A DNA stretch of 6,147 bases from Candidatus Aquidulcis sp. GTDB lineage: Bacteria > Chloroflexota > Anaerolineae > Anaerolineales > E44-bin32. The position numbers and the translations under genes were made by a program. Of this stretch, positions 1 to 5,242 are shown one piece after another. Under the pieces are notes generated by a model that saw nothing but the letters and a program-made list of their open reading frames with translations, was not told the origin of the DNA and did no database searches. Each line of letters starts with the position of its first letter. The first letter of the stretch is position 1. The stretch covers positions 299-6,445 of the forward strand of contig DYJB01000155.1 of NCBI GenBank assembly GCA_020723365.1. The letters run 5' to 3'.

Positions 1-1531
1 ACTCGACGTTCTTGACGCCCTGTAGCAGGTTGTAGTCTGAGTCCATGCGCAGCCCGGAACACTCCTCCCCGTAGTACAGGTAGGTGACGTCGGTCGAGTC
101 GAAGTAGTCGTCGTCGCCGACGAAGACGCTGTTGCGCACGATCAGGCGTTCGCTGCCGGTGCAGGCCGAACCCTCGCGCACACCGCCCATCAGCAGCCCG
201 TCCCCCTGTCCGTAGACCGTGGCGTTCAGGAGGGAGATCGTCTCCCCGCCCGTGTAGAAGACGGCCAGGGCGTTGCCCAGGGCGCGGCACGGATCGACGA
301 GGTGGGTGAAGGGCTGGCCTTCGAAGAAGGCGCAGTTGCCCAGCACAACGATGTTCTCCATCTCCGTCCCGCCAGTCACCTTGATCTGGTTCCCGGCGTT
401 GCCTTCGGCGCGCACGCGCTTCAAGCTGATGCTCCCGCCGAGCGAGTGGTAGAGCAGGTCGAGCCCGTCGGAGGTGTTGTGCAAGAAGGCTGAGTCCTCG
501 ATGATCCAGTCACCGCCCGTCTCGCCCGTGCCCACGCCGTCCCCGTAGCCTCCGGCCTCCTGCGCCCAGCAGCCGGTCGGGTCGCCCCCGGGAAAGGTCT
601 CGCCGCATCCGTTCCACTCGACGGTCCAGTGACGGAAGGTCAGCGTGCCTGCGTTGGCGTCCCCCAGGTCATCCCACAGGTCCCCGTCCCATCCGGCGAG
701 CCCGTTGCCGGCGAGGCGGACGTTGTCCACCGTCCAATCCCTGAGACGTCCGGCGTGGATCCCGGTGGACGCCAGGCCGTGGATGTTGAGGTCCCACAGG
801 TGGACGTTGGCCGAGTCTTCGGCCTGGATCCCGATCGAGGCCCAATCGCCGAAGGGCGGATTGTCGCGCTCGCAGGCCAATCCGCCAGAGTGGCCCTCGA
901 CACAATCGGAGTGATCGGTGATCTCGAAGCAGCCGAGGTCGAGATTGCTGGAGTCGGTCAAGTCGATCACCTGCCACGGCCGCCCGCTGCCCCACAGTTC
1001 GGGCGGGGCGCCGCAGCCGGAGTCCCAGCCGGCGCCCAGGATGCGCGTCGGATGGTCGGGATCGGGCCCGCTGGGTATGGGGAGCATGGTGCAGCCGAAG
1101 GAGCCGGACGCGTCGCAGTTCTCAGCTCCCGGGGCGCCGTAGCCCATCCGGTACGAGCCGGCCCCGATCACCAGCGTCTGCCCGCCGGAGAGCGCCGCTT
1201 GTCCCCCCGGCGGCAGGGCACGGAACGGGTGGTCCCACGCACACGGCTGGGCGTGTCCGCTTCCGGGGTAGGCGGCGTCGGCCAACCCGGTGCACTGCGC
1301 TGTGTCGCCTCCATCCGGGCGGACGTAGTAGACCGTCCCGCTGAGGGGCCCTGTCTGCACGCCGCCGTGCTCCGACCCGCGGATGCCTGATGGGGACGCC
1401 ATTCCGGCGGGAGGCGAGCTCGTGCTCGTCGCCGGCTGCTGCGCCGCGAGCGAGCAGGCCGTGCCGCACAGGCCAAGGGCGGCGGCGATGGCGGCGCACC
1501 TCCAACGTCTCGCAGTCGAGCTCGACAACAC
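1..1531 (-). CDS. Exported right-handed parallel beta-helix protein, C-terminus cut by window edge
   Basis: The minus-strand frame is open from a GTG at 1531 to the left edge, giving 510 residues and no stop. The GTG is chosen because GGGGAGG lies 8 nt upstream and because it opens directly on an export signal: a basic stretch (ARRWR, residues 7-11) followed by an Ala/Leu-rich core (13-30). A Cys at 26 follows G-T-A, a poor lipobox, so signal peptidase I cleavage near residue 30 is as likely as lipidation. After a Ser/Thr/Pro spacer the mature part begins with VYYVRPDGGD (67-76), an opening common in secreted beta-helix proteins. Residues about 185-510 show the short repeating strand-turn rungs of a beta-helix, such as NVHLWDLNIHG, DWTVDNVRLAGN, DWIIEDSAFLHN and LIVRNSVFVG. 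About 14 Cys fall in the mature part, fitting an exported, possibly disulfide-bonded protein. Family members bind or cleave polysaccharide or are purely structural; no catalytic set was recognised here. It is the last of four same-strand exported-protein genes. Confidence 0.85.
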   Translation of the reverse strand, partial: MLSSSTARRWRCAAIAAALGLCGTACSLAAQQPATSTSSPPAGMASPSGIRGSEHGGVQTGPLSGTVYYVRPDGGDTAQCTGLADAAYPGSGHAQPCAWDHPFRALPPGGQAALSGGQTLVIGAGSYRMGYGAPGAENCDASGSFGCTMLPIPSGPDPDHPTRILGAGWDSGCGAPPELWGSGRPWQVIDLTDSSNLDLGCFEITDHSDCVEGHSGGLACERDNPPFGDWASIGIQAEDSANVHLWDLNIHGLASTGIHAGRLRDWTVDNVRLAGNGLAGWDGDLWDDLGDANAGTLTFRHWTVEWNGCGETFPGGDPTGCWAQEAGGYGDGVGTGETGGDWIIEDSAFLHNTSDGLDLLYHSLGGSISLKRVRAEGNAGNQIKVTGGTEMENIVVLGNCAFFEGQPFTHLVDPCRALGNALAVFYTGGETISLLNATVYGQGDGLLMGGVREGSACTGSERLIVRNSVFVGDDDYFDSTDVTYLYYGEECSGLRMDSDYNLLQGVKNVE

Positions 1532-1539
1532 GTGCGTTA

Positions 1540-1546
1540 CCTCCCC
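1540..1546 (-). promoter_or_regulatory. Ribosome binding site of the left beta-helix gene
   Basis: GGGGAGG on the minus strand lies 8 nt before the GTG at 1531. It supports that non-ATG start; the next codon, TTG, is a weaker alternative. The 64-nt gap between the lipoprotein stop and this start shows no T-tract terminator and no AT-rich promoter-like element, so the gene is probably read through from upstream. Confidence 0.65.
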
Positions 1547-1595
1547 GTGGCGAGGATTGCCGGTGCTCCTGCGCCCTGGCCCGGCGCCTGGCCGT

Positions 1596-2714
1596 CTAGT
1601 CGATCCCGATGGCGAACGTCGTCATCGCCCAGCCGCCGGTGTTGCCGGCGTTGTCACGCGCTCGGACTTTCCACAGGTAGAGCAGTCCGCACTCGGTCTG
1701 CTGGTTGACGTTCAGGGCGGTGTTGTCCACACCCCACGATCCGGCGCCGTCCCACGATCCGCCGTTGTCGTGTGAGACGTACAGCTCGACCTGATAGACG
1801 TCGATGCCGCTCGGGTCGTTTACCCCCTTCCAGTCCAGGACGATGTCCTGAAGGCAGCCCAGCATCTGGCCGTCCTTGGGAGAGGCGATGACCGGGATCG
1901 GCGGGGGTTGCGTGTCCGGGGCAGGCAGCGTGGGAACGTTGGTGGCGGGTGGGAGCACGGGCAGCGTGGCGATCATGGGCGGCGGTGTGCGAGTGGGTGT
2001 GAGGGTCGGGGCGGGAGTGGCGTCGGGTGTCATGAAGACCGAGAACCAGGTCTCATGGAACGAGCGCGTGTCGACCCGGATCGGCAAGTCGAGACCCGCT
2101 GGGACGGTCCCGGTCACGCGCCACCCCGTCTTGATGAAGTCCATTCGGCACACCCCGGGCGGGACGTTCTCGAAACGGAAGTGGCCGTTCCCCTGTGTCC
2201 GCGTGCTGAGCTTGTCCCCGCACTCGACCACCACGATGCTGACGCCGGTGAGCGACCCCTCGCCTTCGTCCAGCGCGTCACCATCGCTGTTCAGGTCGGC
2301 ATACACCGCCCCTGCGATCACTGCGCCGTCCAGCACGCGGAAGCGCTTCTCCGCCGTCGCGCCGACCCCATCGTCGAGGTCGGTTGGCACAACCTCCAGC
2401 AGGTATTCGCCGGCTCCCGGCGGCGTCCAGTCAAGCTCGACGGTGAGGATGGCCAGGTAGGGATCCAGGTTGTCCGCCAGGTCGACGGTCTCCCCGTTAA
2501 TGCGGACGTCTACCTGCCGCAGACCGGCGTCGCTGGCGGCGTGCCAGCGGATGGGGATGGCCTCGCCCATCTGGTATTCCGCTCCGTCCAGTGGCCGGTC
2601 GATCCAGGCGCGCGGGGCGTCGCCGTCCCCATCCTGGCCGGACCCTGCGAAGTTGCAGGCGGAGAGAAGGCAGGCCAATCCCAGAACCACGAGCCGATGC
2701 CGTCTCGTGTCCAC
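1596..2714 (-). CDS. Surface lipoprotein with Ig-like, SdrD/Cna-B-like and fibronectin-III-like domains
   Basis: This encodes 372 residues from a GTG at 2714. That start has GGAGG 5 nt upstream and gives a clean lipoprotein signal: basic N-region (RRHR), hydrophobic core, and lipobox L17-S18-A19 before Cys20. An in-frame ATG at 2726 would add MEVV ahead of it, has a poorer ribosome site and would put an acidic residue into the signal. After a short Gly/Asp spacer come an Ig-like domain (about 35-128, beginning WIDRPLDGAEY and ending in a KRFRV strand) and a second beta-sandwich of the SdrD/Cna-B or carboxypeptidase-regulatory type (about 133-226), with an acidic DLNSDGDALDEGE loop and a GHFRFENVPPG turn. 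A Pro/Thr linker (about 229-272) and a fibronectin-III-like domain (about 273-372, with YQVELYVS and LWKVRARDNAGNTGGW) follow. No catalytic motif is visible. Such proteins usually act as adhesion or scaffold parts on the outer face of the membrane. The gene is probably translationally coupled to the one upstream. Confidence 0.9.
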   Translation of the reverse strand: MDTRRHRLVVLGLACLLSACNFAGSGQDGDGDAPRAWIDRPLDGAEYQMGEAIPIRWHAASDAGLRQVDVRINGETVDLADNLDPYLAILTVELDWTPPGAGEYLLEVVPTDLDDGVGATAEKRFRVLDGAVIAGAVYADLNSDGDALDEGEGSLTGVSIVVVECGDKLSTRTQGNGHFRFENVPPGVCRMDFIKTGWRVTGTVPAGLDLPIRVDTRSFHETWFSVFMTPDATPAPTLTPTRTPPPMIATLPVLPPATNVPTLPAPDTQPPPIPVIASPKDGQMLGCLQDIVLDWKGVNDPSGIDVYQVELYVSHDNGGSWDGAGSWGVDNTALNVNQQTECGLLYLWKVRARDNAGNTGGWAMTTFAIGID

Positions 2715-2716
2715 GA

Positions 2717-5134
2717 CTACCTCCATCGGTACATGAGCCCCAGAGGGTGGATGGTATAGGTGAGCGTGCAGTTGGCATCCTGGTCGCTCAGCGCGCCGTA
2801 ATCGGTATTGGACCAGGGAAACTCCAGGTCCTCATACGCGAAGTGGGCCCAGTCTTCAAGGGAGTAGGGGCCGATCACCATCGGGGCAGTCTCGTATCCC
2901 TGCCCGCCGGCGTGGGCCAGGTAGTCGAAGTATCCCGTATCCTCGACCGTCCCGCACCAGACGTCGTCCTCGGCGCCATCGGCGTCCCACATCACGAAGT
3001 GGAACTCGATCGCCGCGCCGTCATAGACCGTCAGGCGGACGGTGTTGTTCCCTGGCCCGAAATCGCTCCACGCGCCTCCCGAGGCTGTGCGGATGTCCTC
3101 TTGCTCGAGGTCGTAGGTCGTGTTCCGGATACGCCGCGGATTGAAGAGACACCCGGAACCGAAGCCGACGCCGTGACAGCCTTCGGTCCAGAACGTCATC
3201 CAGGCCGTGGTGGTCGTCATGTAGTCCAGGTCGTCGTCAATCGTGTCGCGCACCAGCCATTCTCCGGAGCCGTAGGCCTGCAGGCTCTCGCCGCCGCAGA
3301 AGAGCAGGCAGCCATCGTCCAGGTGACTGACCTGCAGGCTCTCCAGAGTTATCTCAACCTGGGCGAACTCCGGGCAGTCGGGTTGTTCGTAGGCATACGG
3401 CTCGCTCCAGCCGGACCAGATCCCTGGCTCGGCGTGCGCCGAGACATAGGCCTCGTTCTCTTCCAGACAGGAAGGCCATGACACCGGGGCGGCCTGGGTG
3501 ACCGAGCCGACTTCGACCGACTCGGTGCCCGACGGGCCGCTGACAACGACGTCGAAGAAGCTCAGGTCCGCCTGGGTATTCCCTTCGCCGGGATCCCAAT
3601 CCCAGACGAGCATGTTGTCCAGCTCCTGGCAGCCCCAGAGCGTCAGCAGTGCCTCCGACGGATAGAGCTCATGTCCGCCCGGACGGACTGCGTGTGCCAC
3701 GCAATCGGCCAGACTATGCGCCATGTGCACGTTGGTCGGCACGGGCGGGGGGGCGGTCGTGTAGCTTACCGGCACCAGCACCGGGAGGTCGTTGAAGTAG
3801 CTGCTCAACCGGAAGAGCACTTCCATCTGCGACCCGGTCCCGGTCAGGTCTACATTCCATTGGCTGCCCGGGTACTGGTCTTCGATGGCGCCCAACAGAC
3901 TCAGGTCATCGCCCTGCCAGCCCCAACACTCCATGGCGAGTGCGATGGGGTCTTCGACGCGATGCTCGAACACCCGACGCTGCATGCCGGCCAGGAAGGG
4001 GGAAAGGTCCCAGCCGTCGCCCAGCCGCGGGAGGAAGGTGTCCTTCCCGGCGGGGATGCGCTGATACTCGGCGCCGTCAAGCGAGAGGTAGCAGTAGGCA
4101 CGTTCAACGGCAGCGCTGGTCAGTAGCCGGGTCGCCTCGAACTGGAACCACGCTGCGCCGGACTCGGGGGGCTGCTGTGATTGCGGGCACGCGTCGGCGG
4201 GGATCTCGATGCTCGCCATTGGTCCTGGCGCCTCTCCCTGTCGACCGGTGGCCGCAATCTGATACAAGTACTCGCCGCCCCAGGGCACCGAGTCCTCGAA
4301 CGCAAGGGAGTCGGCGCCCCCTTCGAACACTGTGCGGAAGTCCTGGTCGATTCCGCCGAGGCGTTCGAGGCGGACGGTGGCTCCGGCGTCACCGGCCTCC
4401 CAGGTGAGGCGGACGTTGCAGGCTCCGGCGTGCTCGGCCGTCAGTCCAAGCGGCGCGTCCGGCAGCCCGCCCGGCGGCGGAAGGGCCTCGGGGGCCGGGC
4501 CTGCCCGCGCCGCGTCGGGCTCGTCCCCGCCTTCGCCAAAGAAGTCGGCGGGCAAGTCGGCGGCAGGGACCTGGACGACGATCTCGGCGCCGCCTCCTCC
4601 CGCCAGGTCTCCGACTCCGGCTAGTGCTTCGACCGGGAGCCCGGACCGCTCGGCGAGCGTGGCGGCGGAGTCTCCCGGTTGAATCGGCAGCGTGATGTCC
4701 ACCAGCGCCGGATCGTCATCCTGCACGCCGTCGACGATCACCGGCCGGGATCGACCCAGCACCCCGCGGCGGTCGTAGGCTCCGGCAATCAACGTGTGGG
4801 GCCCCGGGCTACGCGGTTGCCAGCGCAGGCGAAGAGTCTCGGGCAACGCCTGCTCCCCGTCGCCCGGCACCAGCACGGCCGCCTGCAATCCATCGACCCA
4901 CAACTCCATACGTACGATCGGCTCGGAACTGCGCGCACGGACAAGCAGCAGCGTGCCATCCTCGACCGAGATGCGGGAACCACTGGCGGGTTGGCGAATC
5001 GAGACCCTGGGTGCCTCCACCCGTCGCGGCATCAGCCAGATCAGCAACGCCACGGCCACAATGAGCAGGGCGAGGCCGCCGAGAAAGCCCAGGCACCCCC
5101 AGGCCATCCTCCTGAGGTTGCGTGTTGCCTTCAT
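2717..5134 (-). CDS. Membrane-anchored mosaic protein: Ig-like, degenerate LysM, fibronectin-III and unrecognised domains
   Basis: This encodes 805 residues from an ATG at 5134, chosen because GAGGAGG lies 8 nt upstream; a TTG two codons earlier would sit only 2 nt from that site. A basic N-terminus and one hydrophobic segment (about 11-34, ending LLIWLMPRR) form a signal anchor, leaving the rest outside the cell. Next come an Ig-like domain (about 42-135: VSIRQPASGSRI ... VRMELWVDG ... HTLIAGAYD), a divergent LysM (about 145-193: LPIQPGDSAATLAERSGLPV ... IVVQVPA), a Pro/Gly-rich linker and a fibronectin-III domain (about 224-314). Residues about 323-460, with an AYCYLSLDGAEYQRIP segment and an ECWGW motif, are unrecognised. 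A second fibronectin-III-like domain (about 466-588) ends with WSGWSEPY. The last 215 residues are an Asp/Trp/Cys-rich, probably beta-sandwich region I cannot assign. LysM domains usually bind peptidoglycan or chitin, but this one is too divergent to assume binding. No enzyme active site is seen. It is probably an envelope scaffold or adhesin, co-transcribed with the lipoprotein gene. Confidence 0.9.
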   Translation of the reverse strand: MKATRNLRRMAWGCLGFLGGLALLIVAVALLIWLMPRRVEAPRVSIRQPASGSRISVEDGTLLLVRARSSEPIVRMELWVDGLQAAVLVPGDGEQALPETLRLRWQPRSPGPHTLIAGAYDRRGVLGRSRPVIVDGVQDDDPALVDITLPIQPGDSAATLAERSGLPVEALAGVGDLAGGGGAEIVVQVPAADLPADFFGEGGDEPDAARAGPAPEALPPPGGLPDAPLGLTAEHAGACNVRLTWEAGDAGATVRLERLGGIDQDFRTVFEGGADSLAFEDSVPWGGEYLYQIAATGRQGEAPGPMASIEIPADACPQSQQPPESGAAWFQFEATRLLTSAAVERAYCYLSLDGAEYQRIPAGKDTFLPRLGDGWDLSPFLAGMQRRVFEHRVEDPIALAMECWGWQGDDLSLLGAIEDQYPGSQWNVDLTGTGSQMEVLFRLSSYFNDLPVLVPVSYTTAPPPVPTNVHMAHSLADCVAHAVRPGGHELYPSEALLTLWGCQELDNMLVWDWDPGEGNTQADLSFFDVVVSGPSGTESVEVGSVTQAAPVSWPSCLEENEAYVSAHAEPGIWSGWSEPYAYEQPDCPEFAQVEITLESLQVSHLDDGCLLFCGGESLQAYGSGEWLVRDTIDDDLDYMTTTTAWMTFWTEGCHGVGFGSGCLFNPRRIRNTTYDLEQEDIRTASGGAWSDFGPGNNTVRLTVYDGAAIEFHFVMWDADGAEDDVWCGTVEDTGYFDYLAHAGGQGYETAPMVIGPYSLEDWAHFAYEDLEFPWSNTDYGALSDQDANCTLTYTIHPLGLMYRWR
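2720..2724 (-). promoter_or_regulatory. Ribosome binding site at the stop-start junction
   Basis: GGAGG on the minus strand lies within the last codons of the upstream gene, directly before its TAG (2717-2719) and 5 nt before the GTG at 2714. It decides the lipoprotein start in favour of GTG over the ATG at 2726, whose own bases overlap this site. Stop and start are 2 nt apart, so ribosomes ending the upstream gene could restart here. Confidence 0.6.
3277..3343. repeat. 13-bp direct repeat inside the membrane-anchored protein gene
   Basis: CCTGCAGGCTCTC occurs identically at 3277-3289 and 3331-3343. The copies are 54 bp apart, which keeps the reading frame, and on the coding strand both encode Glu-Ser-Leu-Gln. 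The repeat may be chance or a trace of an old 18-codon duplication; the residues between and after the copies do not otherwise match. Recombination between the copies would delete 18 codons without a frameshift. Confidence 0.5.
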
Positions 5135-5142
5135 CCCCAATG

Positions 5143-5149
5143 CCTCCTC
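5143..5149 (-). promoter_or_regulatory. Ribosome binding site of the membrane-anchored protein gene
   Basis: GAGGAGG on the minus strand, a near-perfect Shine-Dalgarno sequence, lies 8 nt before the ATG at 5134. It lies only 2 nt before the in-frame TTG at 5140, which argues against TTG as the start. Confidence 0.75.
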
Positions 5150-5227
5150 ACGCCAATCGTCCGAGTCCCGCGTGCCGCGATGCGAATCTCCCGGCTTGGG
5201 CGGTCGGTCCCGGTTGCACGACCGTTG

Positions 5228-5242
5228 GCGCCGCTACGGCGC
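5228..5242. repeat. Perfect 6-bp GC hairpin with a stop codon as its loop
   Basis: On the minus strand GCGCCG-TAG-CGGCGC forms a perfect 6-bp all-GC stem whose 3-nt loop is the stop codon of the right beta-helix gene. No T-rich tract follows, so it does not meet the usual definition of an intrinsic terminator. It might slow exonuclease or ribosomes at the 3' end of that gene, or be chance in GC-rich DNA. The rest of the 99-nt gap (5135-5233) holds only a weaker CGGT/ACCG inverted repeat (5211-5224) and no clear promoter. Confidence 0.45.

Noticed and set aside
629..1390. A 253-codon plus-strand open frame opposite the left beta-helix gene
   Set aside because: The minus-strand frame here gives an export signal, a good ribosome site and beta-helix rungs. 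The plus frame is Pro/Gly/Arg/Ala-rich with no recognisable domain, as expected for the complement of GC-rich coding DNA.
1571..1593. Imperfect direct repeat (gcgccctggcc / gcgcctggcc) between the lipoprotein and left beta-helix genes, considered as a regulatory site or terminator
   Set aside because: It is short, imperfect and within very GC-rich sequence, has no T-tract and no symmetrical stem. It is likely compositional.
1930..2027. GT-rich repetitive tract considered as a DNA repeat or CRISPR-like array
   Set aside because: On the coding strand it is the Pro/Thr linker of the lipoprotein. There are no fixed-length repeats or spacers.
1908..3481. Two long plus-strand open frames (1908-2759, 283 codons; 2591-3481, 296 codons)
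   Set aside because: They overlap each other and two well-supported minus-strand genes, have low-complexity Arg/Gly/Val-rich translations and show no domain. They are shadows.
3747..3753. Run of seven G (seven C on the coding strand), possible phase-variation tract
   Set aside because: It encodes prolines in a PPPVP linker, is shorter than typical phase-variable tracts, and both sides stay in one intact frame.
5138..5140. TTG as the start of the membrane-anchored protein
   Set aside because: It lies only 2 nt from the GAGGAGG site, whereas the ATG at 5134 has an ideal 8-nt spacing.
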